Counted from the stretch's first letter, positions 30,101 to 40,045 are shown. The stretch is DNA of 64,000 bases from Neisseria meningitidis (GCF_900638555.1 NZ_LR134525.1:1302001-1366000), one strand, 5' to 3'. Translations and numbers: made by a program. Notes: generated by a model from the sequence alone, not told the origin.

Positions 30101-31396
30101 TTAACGGCTGTCTTTCCACTGATAATATTTCGAGCCGAGGAAAGAACCGAGTTTGCGCAAAAACGGTTGCAGGATAATATTCGGCTGGCGCAACCGCTCA
30201 AACGGCTTCAGACGGCATTCGTCCCCTAAAATTGCTTCGGCAACCGCCAGACCTGCAATGCCTGTTATCGCCATCCCGTGTCCGGAATAACCTTGCGTAT
30301 AAAAAACATTCGGGGCTAAACGTCCGAAATGCGGGACAAGGTTGGCGGTAATGTCGCACTCCCCGCCCCACGAATATTCGATTTTGACATCGGCAAGCTG
30401 CGGAAAAACTTTAAGCATATCTTGGCGGACAAGCTCGGTCATACGCGCGGGATTGTCGATAAACTCGTTATCCTTACCGCCGAAAAGCAGTCTGCCGTCC
30501 GCGCTGAGGCGGTAATAATCCAAAATATGACGGTTGTCGCATACTGCCATATTGTTGCGGATAAGCCCTTTTGCACGCGCGCCCAAGGGTTCTGTGGCAA
30601 TAATAAAGGTGCTGACAGCAATCGCCTTGCGCTCCAAAGGCTTGAATATCGGATTCAAACCGGCATAAGTATTGACGGCGTACACCAGATTTTTGCATTC
30701 GACGCTGCCTTCGGGGGTGTAAACCAGCCAACCGTTTTGATAAGGTTCAATGCGTATCATGGGAGAATGCTCAAAAATCTTCGTACCAGCTTCGGCAGCG
30801 GCGCGGGCGATGCCCAACGTGTAATTGAGCGGATGGAGATGCCCGGACAAGGGATCGAACTGTGCGCCTTGGTACATATCGCTGTCAAGCTGCTGCTTCA
30901 GTTCAGTGTTATCCCAGAGTTGATAATGAGTTGCACCGTAATATTTTTGGGCGTGCTCATGCCATTGTTGCAATTCTTCCCAATGCTGCGAACGGATGGC
31001 AACCGTGGCATAACCGCGCTGCCAATCGCAATCAATGGCATGTTTGCGGACGCGTTCGTCCACCAGTTCGACCGCCTGCAAAGACTGTTGCCAAAACCAT
31101 TGCGCTTGCTCCAAACCGACCTGTTTTTCAATTTCCTCCATACCGCAGGCGTAATCGCTGATAACCTGCCCGCCACTCCGTCCCGACGCGCCGAAACCGA
31201 TACGCGCGGCTTCCAACACAACCGTTTCATGTCCCTGCTCCGCCAAGGGCAATGCAGTGCACAAACCACTCAATCCGCCGCCGATGATACAGGTATCGGT
31301 TTTCAGACGGCATTGAAGTTTCGGATAAACAGTATGAGGATTAACCGAACTGAAATAATAAGAAGGCAGATATTCTTGAAAATCAGGGCGAATCAT
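30101..31396 (-). CDS. FAD-dependent oxidoreductase, PuuB-like
   Basis: The 431-residue protein is a DAO-family flavoenzyme. The N-terminal dinucleotide fold reads CIIGGGLSGLCTALPLAEQGHETVVLE (about residues 36-62), and the C-terminal end has YTQGYSGHGMAITGIAGLAVAEAI. Overall it resembles gamma-glutamylputrescine oxidoreductase PuuB. It is followed in the same direction upstream by potIHG, so a role in using imported polyamines is plausible, but the enzyme might act on another amine. A DUS lies within the gene near residue 28 of the protein. Confidence 0.85.
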   Translation of the reverse strand: MIRPDFQEYLPSYYFSSVNPHTVYPKLQCRLKTDTCIIGGGLSGLCTALPLAEQGHETVVLEAARIGFGASGRSGGQVISDYACGMEEIEKQVGLEQAQWFWQQSLQAVELVDERVRKHAIDCDWQRGYATVAIRSQHWEELQQWHEHAQKYYGATHYQLWDNTELKQQLDSDMYQGAQFDPLSGHLHPLNYTLGIARAAAEAGTKIFEHSPMIRIEPYQNGWLVYTPEGSVECKNLVYAVNTYAGLNPIFKPLERKAIAVSTFIIATEPLGARAKGLIRNNMAVCDNRHILDYYRLSADGRLLFGGKDNEFIDNPARMTELVRQDMLKVFPQLADVKIEYSWGGECDITANLVPHFGRLAPNVFYTQGYSGHGMAITGIAGLAVAEAILGDECRLKPFERLRQPNIILQPFLRKLGSFLGSKYYQWKDSR

Positions 31397-31521
31397 TGTG
31401 TTTGCTTTATCGGGTATATTTTCGGACGGAATGATACAGGCTGTCGAGCCATATCGTCCAAACAGAAAATCGGTTGAAGAAAACAGGCTGACCCAGTCAT
31501 GCGGTCAGCCTGCCTTATTAA

Positions 31522-32409
31522 TTAATTTGCTTTCTCGGCAGCCAATTTTTCTTGGCGGTAGGCTTCTGCCGCTTCTCGGTCACGCTTGGTTGCCTGCCTC
31601 ATCATCCAATAATTGACGATGATGACCAATGTTCCGATGATGCCGATCAGGATGGTTGCCAAAACGTTCATCTGCGGATCAAGACCCAGCTTGATTTTGG
31701 AGAAAATCACCTGCGGCAATGTGGATGAACCGGGGCCGGAGAGGAATGAGGTAATCACCAAATCATCCAAAGACAGGGTAATGCCGAGCAGAAAGCCTGA
31801 AACGATGGCAGGGGCAATCAAAGGCAAAGTGATGACAAAAAAGATTTTCAGCGGACGCGCGCCCAAATCCATTGCGGCTTCTTCGAGCGATTGGTCAAGC
31901 TCAACTAGACGCGAACGGATAACAACGGTAATGTATGCCATGCACAGCGTCGTATGTCCTAAGAAAATAGTGAAAAAGCCACGATCGAAGTAGAGATGTT
32001 GTAACCATTCGCTGCCCTGCAAAAATATCTGTACCTGAATAATCAGCAGCAGCATAGACAGACCGGTAATCACGTCGGGCATCACCATAGGTGCGGAAAT
32101 CATACCGGCGAACAAGGTACTGCCGCGAAAACGTTTAATCCGCGCCATCGCATAGCCTGCCAGCGTGCCCAAAACGACGGCAGCAAGCGAAGACACAACG
32201 GCAATCCGCAGCGACAGCCAAGCGGCTTCCAAGATGGTGTCGTTTTCCAGCAATGCGCCGTACCACTTGGTCGAAAAGCCGCCCCAAACGGTTACCAGCT
32301 TGGATTCGTTAAACGAATAGATGACCAAAACAACCAGCGGGATATACAGAAACGCCAGCGACAGTGCCAACATCAGTTTCAAGAACCAAGATAATTTGGA
32401 TTTCTGCAT
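31522..32409 (-). CDS. potI: Polyamine ABC transporter permease PotI-like
   Basis: One of two inner-membrane permeases for spermidine/putrescine import. The 295-residue protein has about six hydrophobic segments and the EAA loop LEEAAMDLGARPLKIFFVITLPLIAPAI near residue 180. Its start overlaps the potH stop by one base (TAATG-type coupling), so the two subunits are made together. The C-terminal tail is basic and alanine-rich. Confidence 0.92.
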   Translation of the reverse strand: MQKSKLSWFLKLMLALSLAFLYIPLVVLVIYSFNESKLVTVWGGFSTKWYGALLENDTILEAAWLSLRIAVVSSLAAVVLGTLAGYAMARIKRFRGSTLFAGMISAPMVMPDVITGLSMLLLIIQVQIFLQGSEWLQHLYFDRGFFTIFLGHTTLCMAYITVVIRSRLVELDQSLEEAAMDLGARPLKIFFVITLPLIAPAIVSGFLLGITLSLDDLVITSFLSGPGSSTLPQVIFSKIKLGLDPQMNVLATILIGIIGTLVIIVNYWMMRQATKRDREAAEAYRQEKLAAEKAN

Positions 32410-33374
32410 TATTTGGCTCCTTCTTCCAATTCGCGGTTTTCATAATGCTGAAACAGGGCAATCGGCACGACCAGCAGCGCGACCATCACGACGGCGACGG
32501 CGGAAGCCAGCGGCCAGTTGTTTTGATCGAAGAACGCCTGCCACAAGACTTTACCAATCATCAGGTTTTCCGAACCGCCGACCAGCTCGGGAATGACGAA
32601 CTCGCCGACAGCAGGGACGAAAACCAGCATGGAGCCTGCAATAATGCCGGTTTTCGACAAAGGCAGGGTAATCGTCAAGAACGATTTGACCGGCCCCGCG
32701 CCCAAATCGGAAGCCGCTTCAAGCAGGCGGTTGTCGAGTTTCACCAGTTGCGTGTATAGCGGCAGAATCATAAACGGCAGATAGGCGTAAACCATCACCA
32801 AATTGAGCGAAAAGGCATTGTAGAACAAATCCAAAGGCTCGCTGATAATACCCATTTTAATCAACAGGTTGTTTACAATACCGTTATGCCCGAGCAGACC
32901 CATCCACGCATAGACGCGCAACAGGAACGATGTCCAAAAGGGCAGCATAATGGCAAGCAGCAAACCATTGCGGACAGAAGGATTGGCACGAGAAATCGCA
33001 TAGGCGGTCGGATAACCGACCAACAGGCAAATCACTGTCGTCATCAATGCGGTTTTGATTGAAGACCAGTAGGTCATCAGATAGATATTGCTGTTTTCAC
33101 TGTCGCCGAACGGGTTAAGGGTATGCCAAAAATTTTGGAAAATATCGGCATAGTTTTGATAACTGATGGCGATATTCAGACGACCTAAATCTTCGTCGAT
33201 GCTGGTCAGCGGCGTAAACGGCGGAATGGCGATTTCTTGTTCGGCAAAGCTGATTTTCAGCACGATGGCGAACGGAATCAGAAACAGCACCAAAAGCCAA
33301 ATATACGGTACGGCAATCACCGCACGCTGCCCCGGACGGCGGAACAGTTTGTTTTTCAGTTTATTAAGGTTCAT
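32409..33374 (-). CDS. potH: Polyamine ABC transporter permease PotH-like
   Basis: Partner permease of PotI, 321 residues, a length nearer PotH than PotB. It has about six membrane segments and the EAA loop LLEAASDLGAGPVKSFLTITLPLSKTGI near residue 220. It lies 15 bases after the ATPase gene and overlaps potI. Confidence 0.92.
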   Translation of the reverse strand: MNLNKLKNKLFRRPGQRAVIAVPYIWLLVLFLIPFAIVLKISFAEQEIAIPPFTPLTSIDEDLGRLNIAISYQNYADIFQNFWHTLNPFGDSENSNIYLMTYWSSIKTALMTTVICLLVGYPTAYAISRANPSVRNGLLLAIMLPFWTSFLLRVYAWMGLLGHNGIVNNLLIKMGIISEPLDLFYNAFSLNLVMVYAYLPFMILPLYTQLVKLDNRLLEAASDLGAGPVKSFLTITLPLSKTGIIAGSMLVFVPAVGEFVIPELVGGSENLMIGKVLWQAFFDQNNWPLASAVAVVMVALLVVPIALFQHYENRELEEGAK

Positions 33375-33389
33375 TGCATTCCCCTTAAA

Positions 33390-34514
33390 TCAACGGAACA
33401 ACGGAGTCGGTTGGTTTTCCGGCCAGCTGATATAGACGGTTTCGTCCCAAGTCGGCGGTGTAATGTTGCGCACATACCAGTAAGGGGCGGGGACTTGGCT
33501 TTTGACGACGCGCCCGTTGCCGAGCTTGATATGGTAAATGGCGAAGCTGCCCAAATAGGCGATTTCTTTTACCGTGCCTTTCGCCCAGTTGTAGTCGCCC
33601 AAATATTCGGGTTTTTCTTTATATAAATCAATATCCTCTGGTCGAATACTAACCCAAAGGTCCTGCTCGCTCGGACCACCCAAACCGTGATCGATGCGGA
33701 CGTGGTTTTCCAAACCTTCGCATTCGATAACGGCATAGTCGGCATGATCTTCAATCACCACACCGTCAAAGATGTTGGTTTCGCCGATAAACTCGGCAGT
33801 GAAGCGGCTGTTGGGATAGTCGTACACGTCGCTGGGTGTGCCGACTTGCTGCAACTGACCGTCAGACATAATGGCGATGCGGGTCGCCATCGTCATCGCC
33901 TCTTCTTGGTCGTGCGTAACCATAATACAGGTTACGCCGACTTGTTCCAGCGTATTGACCAACTCAAGCTGGGTTTGTTGGCGCAGTTTTTTGTCCAATG
34001 CACCGAGGGGCTCATCCAGCAGTAGAATTTTCGGACGTTTTGCCAGACTGCGTGCCAAAGCAATGCGCTGCTGCTGACCGCCGGACAATTGGTGCGGTTT
34101 GCGTTTAGCAAATTTGGTCATCTGAACCAGGCGGAGCATTTCTTCGACGCGCGCGGCGATTTCGCCTTTAGGCATTTTGTCCTGTTTCAGACCGAAGGCA
34201 ATGTTTTGTTCTACGGTCATATGCGGAAAAAGCGCGTAACTTTGGAACATCATATTGATGGGGCGATCATAGGGTGCAAGTTTGGTAATATCCTGACCAT
34301 CAAGGATAATTTTTCCCTGATTGGGACTTTCCATACCCGCCAGCATACGCAGCAGTGTAGATTTTCCGCTGCCGGAACTGCCCAAAAGGGCGAAGATTTC
34401 GTGTTGATAAATGTCCAAGTCGATGTTATCGACAGCGTAATTGTCACCAAACTTTTTCACCAAACCTTGGATTTTGAGATAAGGTTTGGCTGAAGACGCA
34501 GTGGTTGCGGTCAT
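33390..34514 (-). CDS. potG: Polyamine ABC transporter ATP-binding protein
   Basis: The 374-residue ATPase drives the PotHI permease. Walker A GSSGSGKST (about residue 48), signature [19 protein letters not shown], Walker B ILLLDEPLGALD and the switch VTHDQEEAMTMA are all present. A C-terminal TOBE domain begins near residue 260. The ATG at 34514 (MTATTASSAKPYLKIQG) follows GGAGTATTGCC; 49 more upstream codons are open but non-homologous in look. First gene of potG-potH-potI; the binding protein gene is elsewhere (potD at 16.8 kb). Confidence 0.92.
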   Translation of the reverse strand: MTATTASSAKPYLKIQGLVKKFGDNYAVDNIDLDIYQHEIFALLGSSGSGKSTLLRMLAGMESPNQGKIILDGQDITKLAPYDRPINMMFQSYALFPHMTVEQNIAFGLKQDKMPKGEIAARVEEMLRLVQMTKFAKRKPHQLSGGQQQRIALARSLAKRPKILLLDEPLGALDKKLRQQTQLELVNTLEQVGVTCIMVTHDQEEAMTMATRIAIMSDGQLQQVGTPSDVYDYPNSRFTAEFIGETNIFDGVVIEDHADYAVIECEGLENHVRIDHGLGGPSEQDLWVSIRPEDIDLYKEKPEYLGDYNWAKGTVKEIAYLGSFAIYHIKLGNGRVVKSQVPAPYWYVRNITPPTWDETVYISWPENQPTPLFR

Positions 34515-34709
34515 AATGGCAATACTCCAATAAAAAGACGAGTACCGGCAAAACGGATGTTCGAATGGGTGATAAAAAGCTGTTTGATTGCTGGCGGGAG
34601 TTAAACGTTTGATGCCGTCTGAAACTCTTGTAAAGCGCACGGGCAGCATGAAATGGAACAAGATTCCAAAGAACTTTATATTATATTAGTTTATGCGGTT
34701 TTCGGGCAA
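34515..34709. other. potG upstream region
   Basis: Non-coding; the potG promoter should be here. A single DUS (ATGCCGTCTGAA) lies near 34613 and an AT-rich stretch TATATTATATTAG near 34677. No gene is seen before the CREE. Confidence 0.5.
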
Positions 34710-34816
34710 TATAGTGGATTAAATTTAAACCAGTACAGCGTTGCCTTGCCTTGCCGTACTATTTGTACTGTCTGCGGCTTCGTCGCCTTGTCCTGATTTA
34801 AATTTAATCCACTATA
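34710..34816. repeat. Correia element (short form)
   Basis: 107 bases with the TTAAATTTAAACC terminal variant at both ends. It lacks the internal ~50 bases containing the AGAGAACGATTCTCTAAGG segment that binds IHF-like factors in longer forms. Confidence 0.93.
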
Positions 34817-34859
34817 AATATGGATTTGAGCTTGTCGGAAAGCAACAGAAAAGAAAACA

Positions 34860-34882
34860 CCGCCCATTTTTCTGGGCGGTGT
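34860..34882 (-). terminator. Probable rpsO terminator
   Basis: CACCGCCCA and TGGGCGGTG pair around TTTTTC immediately after the rpsO stop. Read leftward, the stem is followed by TTTTCTTTTC. Confidence 0.75.
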
Positions 34883-34894
34883 CGGAAAGCGTAA

Positions 34895-35164
34895 TTATTT
34901 ACGCAGACCCAAGCGGGTAATCAACGCGCGATACGTATCGGGCTGGGTACGGCGCAAGTAGGCCAGCAGGCGGCGGCGTTGGCTGACCATTTTCAACAGG
35001 CCGCGACGGCTGTGGTGGTCTTTGGGGTTGGCTTTGAAGTGGGGGGTCAGGTCGTTGATGCGGAAAGTCAACAGAGCGACTTGTACTTCGGAAGAGCCGG
35101 TGTCGCCTTCTTTGCGTTGGAAATCTTTAACGATTTGTGCTTTTTGTTCTACGGTCAGTGCCAT
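34895..35164 (-). CDS. rpsO: 30S ribosomal protein S15
   Basis: The 89-residue protein binds 16S rRNA in the platform of the small subunit. The S15 signature [41 protein letters not shown] is unmistakable in pattern. The start follows TTTGGAGTTTTC. A stem near 34862-34882 (CCGCCC/GGGCGG, with TTTTTC in the loop side) may be its terminator. Confidence 0.97.
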   Translation of the reverse strand: MALTVEQKAQIVKDFQRKEGDTGSSEVQVALLTFRINDLTPHFKANPKDHHSRRGLLKMVSQRRRLLAYLRRTQPDTYRALITRLGLRK

Positions 35165-35330
35165 AATGAAAACTCCAAAAATATAAGAATCCCCATAGGG
35201 ATTCAGACAAGTTTGCCAAGCCTGAAGACAACGGCAAACTCCCTATGCCCAAGATAGGACAACGTGGCATTATGACACAATTCCCGCATTTCTGCACAAT
35301 ATTTTAAGACCGTGGAAGTAACCGTTAAAA

Positions 35331-35379
35331 ATGCCGTCTGAAGCATTGTCTGCTTGAGACGGCAATGTTCAGACGGCAT
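35331..35379 (-). terminator. DUS inverted-repeat terminator after secF
   Basis: ATGCCGTCTGAA and TTCAGACGGCAT with an inner hairpin (GCATTGTCTGC... GACGGCAATG) form a nested stem. It terminates leftward secD-secF transcription. Confidence 0.8.
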
Positions 35380-35386
35380 ATGCGCT

Positions 35387-36322
35387 TCAAACCACGATTT
35401 CTTCTTTCTTCTTCGGTTCTTTACCGATATTGTCGCGGCTCAAACCGAACATTAGCAGAAGCGGGCTGGCAACCAATACGGAAGAATAAATGCCGAACAC
35501 GATGCCAATGGTCAACGCCATAGAAAAGCCGTGCAAGGCCGCACCGCCGAACACCAGCATGGATACGACCATCGCCTCGGTCGAACCGTGGGTAATGATG
35601 GTGCGGCTCATCGTTGCGGTAATCGCGTTGTCGATGACTTCCGGCACGGCATGTCCGCGCATCGCCGGCTTGCGGAAGTTTTCACGGATACGGTCGAAGA
35701 CGACGACGGATTCGTTCACAGAATAGCCCAATACGGCAAGGATACCCGCCAAGACGGTCAGCGAAAATTCCCATTGGAAGAAGGCAAAGCAGCCGAGAAT
35801 AATCACGATGTCGTGCATATTGGCGATAATGGCAGATACGGCAAAACGCCATTCAAAACGCATCGACAGGTAAATAATGATGCCGATAACGACAAAACCT
35901 AAAGCCATCAATCCATTACTTACCAATTCCTCACCGACTTGCGGGCCGATAAATTCGACTTGGCGCAAGGTAACGTCGGGACTGTCTTTTTTCAGCAAAT
36001 CCATAACCTGATTGGACAACTGTGCGGAAGTAACACCTTCTTTGTTCGGCAGGCGGATCATGATGTGTTTGTTCGTACCCAATGCCTGAACCTGTACATC
36101 ACCTATTTTCAGCGTATCGAGGCGTTCGCGCATCTTATTGACATCCGCACCCTGCTGATATTGGACTTCCATTACCGTACCGCCGGTAAATTCGACAGAG
36201 AAATTCAGACCTCTGGTAACCAAAAAGAATACGGCGGCAATAAAGGTAACCAACGAAATAAAGGTCGTCAGTTTGCCGTAGCTCATAAACGGAATATCGC
36301 GTTTGATTTTAAAGAGTTCCAT
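35387..36322 (-). CDS. secF: Protein translocase subunit SecF
   Basis: SecF with SecD uses the proton gradient to complete export through SecYEG. The 311-residue protein has six membrane segments and a periplasmic loop (FSVEFTGGTVMEVQ near residue 45). The RND-like motif VVVFDRIRENFRKPA is near residue 215. It starts three bases after secD ends, in the order yajC-secD-secF. Confidence 0.95.
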   Translation of the reverse strand: MELFKIKRDIPFMSYGKLTTFISLVTFIAAVFFLVTRGLNFSVEFTGGTVMEVQYQQGADVNKMRERLDTLKIGDVQVQALGTNKHIMIRLPNKEGVTSAQLSNQVMDLLKKDSPDVTLRQVEFIGPQVGEELVSNGLMALGFVVIGIIIYLSMRFEWRFAVSAIIANMHDIVIILGCFAFFQWEFSLTVLAGILAVLGYSVNESVVVFDRIRENFRKPAMRGHAVPEVIDNAITATMSRTIITHGSTEAMVVSMLVFGGAALHGFSMALTIGIVFGIYSSVLVASPLLLMFGLSRDNIGKEPKKKEEIVV

Positions 36323-36325
36323 AGC

Positions 36326-38182
36326 TTACTCCTTGCCTCCTGCCATTTCGGCTTTCGGCTTCCACACCGAACCAATGGAAATATTCTGCAATTTGCGTCT
36401 GCGTCCGTACCACAGATTGACCAACGCACGGAATACGACGACGGACGAATACATCGAAGTCAGAATACCCAAACAGTGTACGACCGCAAAACCGCGTACC
36501 GGGCCGGAACCGAATACCAAAAGCGCGATACCGGCAATCAGCGAAGTCAGGTTGGAATCGACAATGGTCGCCCATGCGTGTTGGAAACCGAGATTGATTG
36601 CCTGCTGCGGCGGCACGCCGGCACGCAATTCTTCGCGGATACGTTCGTTAATCAAGACGTTGGAGTCGATTGCCATACCCAAAGTCAACGCCAGCGCGGC
36701 CATACCCGGTAACGTCAACGTTGCCTGCATGGCAGACAAAATACCGATTAGGAACAGTATGTTGGCACTCAATGCAATGGTAGAAAAGAAACCCATCAGA
36801 CGATAGTAAACCACCATGAATGCAGCAACGATGGCAAAACCCCATAAAGTCGAATGGAAGCCTTTTTCGATGTTCTCCTTACCCAAAGACGGACCGATGG
36901 TACGTTCTTCGACAATCTGCATCGGCGCGGCAAGAGAACCGGCACGCAACAGCAAAGACGTATCATTGGCTTCGGCTGTCGTCATGCTTCCGGAAATTTC
37001 CACGCGTCCGCCGGTAATGGCAGTACGGATAACCGGCGCGGTTACAACCTCGGATTTTCCTTGGTCGATCAAAACCATCGCCATGCGTTTGCCGACATTT
37101 GCGGCAGTCAGTTCGCCAAAAATGCTGCCACCCGCGCTGTCCAAGCTCAGACTGACGGCAGGTGCGCCCATTTGGTCGAAACTCGGTTGCGCATCGTTGA
37201 TGTTGTCGCCCGTCAGCTCGACCTGTTTGCTGATTAGCAGAGTTTCGGGACGATCTCCGCCGCTTGAAAGCAGCTCATAACCGCTCGGCACGTTGCCTTC
37301 CAATGCCTCGCGCAACTTGGCAGGATCGTCCTCCACCATACGCAATTCCAAAGTCGCGGTACGGCCGATGATGTCTTTTGCCTTGGCAGTATCCTGAACG
37401 CCCGGAAGCTGCACGACGATACGGTCGGCACCGGACTGCTGGATGACGGGTTCGGCCACGCCCAACTCGTTCACACGGTTGTGCAGGGTAGTGATGTTCT
37501 GTTTGACCGCATCGGAACGCACTTTATTGACCGCCTCTTCCGAAAGCGTCAAGACGATATTGCTGCCGTCTGAATTCAGCGTTGCTTCAGGAAACAGCTT
37601 GCGCAACTGCGGCAGAGCCTTTTGCACATCACCTGCATCCTGCAAAGGGACGGTCAGGCTGTTTCCAGCCTGACGCACCGTGCCGCTGCGGATTTTTTCG
37701 CGGCGCAGTTCGCGGCGGATGTCGCCCGAATAACGTTCAAACGTTTTCTGCATCGCCGCTTTCATATCGACCTGCATGGTGAAATGCACGCCGCCGCGCA
37801 AGTCCAAACCCAAAAACATCGGATTGGCTTTGATTTTCGCCATCCATTCGGGGCTGTCCGCCAACAGGTTGAGCGCGGTAATATACCCTTCGCCCAAAGT
37901 GTTTTCGATGACGTCGCGCGCTTTAAGCTGCGTTTCGGTGTCTTTGAAACGCACTTTCAGTGAATTGTCCACAACAAACATCCCGTCGGTCTGAATACCC
38001 GCGTTTTGCAGCGCGGCATCCACTTTGAATTGAGTCTGTTCGTTGATGATGATGGCTTGTCGGTTGGTCGATACCTGCACGGCGGGTGTTTCGCCGAATA
38101 GGTTGGGCAGCGAATACACTGCGGCAACCGCAATCGTGAACACAATCAGCAGATATTTCCATAAAGGATAACGGTTCATCAT
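36326..38182 (-). CDS. secD: Protein translocase subunit SecD
   Basis: The 618-residue inner-membrane protein has one N-terminal membrane segment, a large periplasmic region (residues ~30-440, with GLDLRGGVHFTMQVD) and five C-terminal segments. The RND motif NVLINERIREELRAG is near residue 535. Two adjacent ATG codons (38182, 38179) are possible starts. A 208-base hairpin-containing spacer separates it from yajC. Confidence 0.95.
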   Translation of the reverse strand: MMNRYPLWKYLLIVFTIAVAAVYSLPNLFGETPAVQVSTNRQAIIINEQTQFKVDAALQNAGIQTDGMFVVDNSLKVRFKDTETQLKARDVIENTLGEGYITALNLLADSPEWMAKIKANPMFLGLDLRGGVHFTMQVDMKAAMQKTFERYSGDIRRELRREKIRSGTVRQAGNSLTVPLQDAGDVQKALPQLRKLFPEATLNSDGSNIVLTLSEEAVNKVRSDAVKQNITTLHNRVNELGVAEPVIQQSGADRIVVQLPGVQDTAKAKDIIGRTATLELRMVEDDPAKLREALEGNVPSGYELLSSGGDRPETLLISKQVELTGDNINDAQPSFDQMGAPAVSLSLDSAGGSIFGELTAANVGKRMAMVLIDQGKSEVVTAPVIRTAITGGRVEISGSMTTAEANDTSLLLRAGSLAAPMQIVEERTIGPSLGKENIEKGFHSTLWGFAIVAAFMVVYYRLMGFFSTIALSANILFLIGILSAMQATLTLPGMAALALTLGMAIDSNVLINERIREELRAGVPPQQAINLGFQHAWATIVDSNLTSLIAGIALLVFGSGPVRGFAVVHCLGILTSMYSSVVVFRALVNLWYGRRRKLQNISIGSVWKPKAEMAGGKE

Positions 38183-38390
38183 TGTTCCTTAATGGTTGGA
38201 ACCCCACCCTTTCGGTGGTGTCGGAATCGGGCTATTTCAGAAGAGGCAAAAACCCTTCCCAGCCAGGCAAGACCGGAAGGCGGCATCTTGAATATGCCGC
38301 CCTGCGTGTCGGAACATGGTCAAGCCTTCGGTTGGAATTCAAAACAAAGTGCCGCATTCGGGCTTTTCCGATGCGGCTTGTCGGCACAAA
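38183..38390 (-). other. yajC-secD spacer with two hairpins
   Basis: Two stems are visible: GGCGGCAT/ATGCCGCC (38279-38301) and GCCGCAT/ATGCGGC (38351-38377). They lie after yajC in transcription order and may be processing or attenuation sites. No coding frame. Confidence 0.55.
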
Positions 38391-38657
38391 TCAATCGACT
38401 TTTGCAGAAATCGCATTGCGTTCCACTTCGACCTCGATTTTTGTACCCTGTCCGATATCCACGGTAAAAAACTGTTCGCCGACTCTGGTTACCTTACCCT
38501 TGAAACCTGCCGCCAAGACCACTTTGTCGCCGACTTTCAAGGCGGCAAGCATTGCCTGATGCGCTTTGAATTTCTTTTGCTGCGGACGCATGATCAGGAA
38601 GTAGAACACCACCATAATCAACACTAAAGGAGCAAATTGTGCAACAGCTTGATTCAT
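38391..38657 (-). CDS. yajC: Preprotein translocase accessory subunit YajC
   Basis: The 88-residue protein has one N-terminal membrane segment (LVLIMVVFYFLIM), the conserved RPQQKK after it and the KVGDKVVLAAGFKGKVTRV core. It accompanies SecDF. Somewhat shorter than the ~110-residue enteric version but complete in its core. Confidence 0.93.
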   Translation of the reverse strand: MNQAVAQFAPLVLIMVVFYFLIMRPQQKKFKAHQAMLAALKVGDKVVLAAGFKGKVTRVGEQFFTVDIGQGTKIEVEVERNAISAKVD

Positions 38658-38784
38658 AATTTATCCGTTCTTTCTAATATGGTTGAAAATCGAGAGGGGT
38701 ATATAATAACATAAGACCGTAAACAATATATCGGGTTTGCCGTCCGTACCGACCGTATACCGCAGCCTGCCCGTCCACAAACCC

Positions 38785-39894
38785 ATGTCCTTGACCCGCC
38801 TAATCTTGAAATTCTATGCACTGTTGCGCCTTTTTTTGGGCAAAAACGCCCGCACCGCATGGATTTCGCATCCCGCCTGTGCCGGGCACGAACCCGGCGC
38901 AAACCATCCCGATTCGCCCGACCGCATCCTCTGCATCGAGCAGGCATTGCGCCGCGCCGGTATTTGGCAGCACCTCCAAACCATAGAGGCGGAAGAAATC
39001 AGCGATACGCGCCTCGCACTTGTCCACTCGAGCAAATATCTGAACCGTTTGGAATCTTGCCAGCCCCAAAAAGGCAAGATTTTCCGCCTGAATGACGACA
39101 CTGCAATCAGCACAGGCTCGCTGTCTGCCGCACGCTTTGCCGCCGGTTCGGCAGTTCAGGCAGTCGACATGGTCATGAACCGCAAAGCATGGCATGCCTT
39201 TTGCGCCGCCCGCCCGCCCGGACACCATGCGGGCAGCGGCAAAGCCGGCGGATTCTGCCTGCTGAACAACGTTGCCGCCGGCGTCATGCATGCCATTGCC
39301 GAATACCGCCTGAAACGCATTGCCGTCATCGATTTCGATGTCCACTACGGCGACGGTACGGCAGAAATATTCAAAGACGATCCGCGCATCCTGTTTTTCA
39401 ACCTGTTTGAAACCGACCTTTTCCCCTTCCCCGAAAACAACGATATGCCCGACGGCGGCAATATGGTGCACCTGCCCTTGCCGCCGGGAACGGGCAGCCG
39501 CACATTCCGCGAAGCCGTCCGCAGGCAGTGGCTGCCCCGACTTGCCGCATTCAAACCCGAACTGGTGCTGCTGTCGGCAGGATTCGACGCACACCGTCTA
39601 GACGAATCGGGCAGGCTCAACCTGCACGAGGCGGATTTTGCCTGGCTGACACACAAAATCATTCAGACGGCATCGGGCTGCCCCGGCAAAATCGTATCCG
39701 TACTCGAAGGCGGCTACACCCTTGAACCTCTGGCACAATCTGCTGCCGAGCATATCCGCGTGCTGGCAGGGCTGGGCAAATCCGATGCCGCAACCGCCTA
39801 TCAGAAAACACTGGACCCAACAAAAAAACGGTTTGCCAAACCGAAAACCGGACAGGTGCGCCAACCTACCCAATCCGACCGTTACGACATATAG
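38785..39894 (+). CDS. Histone deacetylase superfamily protein
   Basis: The 369-residue protein belongs to the arginase/deacetylase fold. Motifs are ARPPGHHAG (catalytic histidine pair, about residue 152), GFCLLNNVAAG, the zinc-binding DFDVHYGDGT and LSAGFDAH. Bacterial relatives act on acetylated polyamines or other small amides; the substrate is unknown here. The ATG at 38785 gives MSLTRLILKF; a TTG 16 codons upstream is possible. The stop codon TAG is supplied by the TATAG end of the CREE at 39890, so the C-terminal tail has been altered by that insertion. Confidence 0.88.
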   Translation: MSLTRLILKFYALLRLFLGKNARTAWISHPACAGHEPGANHPDSPDRILCIEQALRRAGIWQHLQTIEAEEISDTRLALVHSSKYLNRLESCQPQKGKIFRLNDDTAISTGSLSAARFAAGSAVQAVDMVMNRKAWHAFCAARPPGHHAGSGKAGGFCLLNNVAAGVMHAIAEYRLKRIAVIDFDVHYGDGTAEIFKDDPRILFFNLFETDLFPFPENNDMPDGGNMVHLPLPPGTGSRTFREAVRRQWLPRLAAFKPELVLLSAGFDAHRLDESGRLNLHEADFAWLTHKIIQTASGCPGKIVSVLEGGYTLEPLAQSAAEHIRVLAGLGKSDAATAYQKTLDPTKKRFAKPKTGQVRQPTQSDRYDI

Positions 39895-40044
39895 TGGATT
39901 AACAAAAATCAGGACAAGGCGACGAAGCCGCAGACAGTACAAATAGTACGGAACCGATTCACTTGGTGCTTCAGCACCTTAGAGAATCGTTCTCTTTGAG
40001 CTAAGGCGAGGCAACGCCGTACTGGTTTTTGTTAATCCACTATA
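39890..40044. repeat. Correia element (full length), overlaps gene end
   Basis: 155 bases with standard ends. Its first TATAG contributes the last sense codon (ATA) and stop (TAG) of the deacetylase-like gene. Confidence 0.95.
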
Positions 40045-40045
40045 A

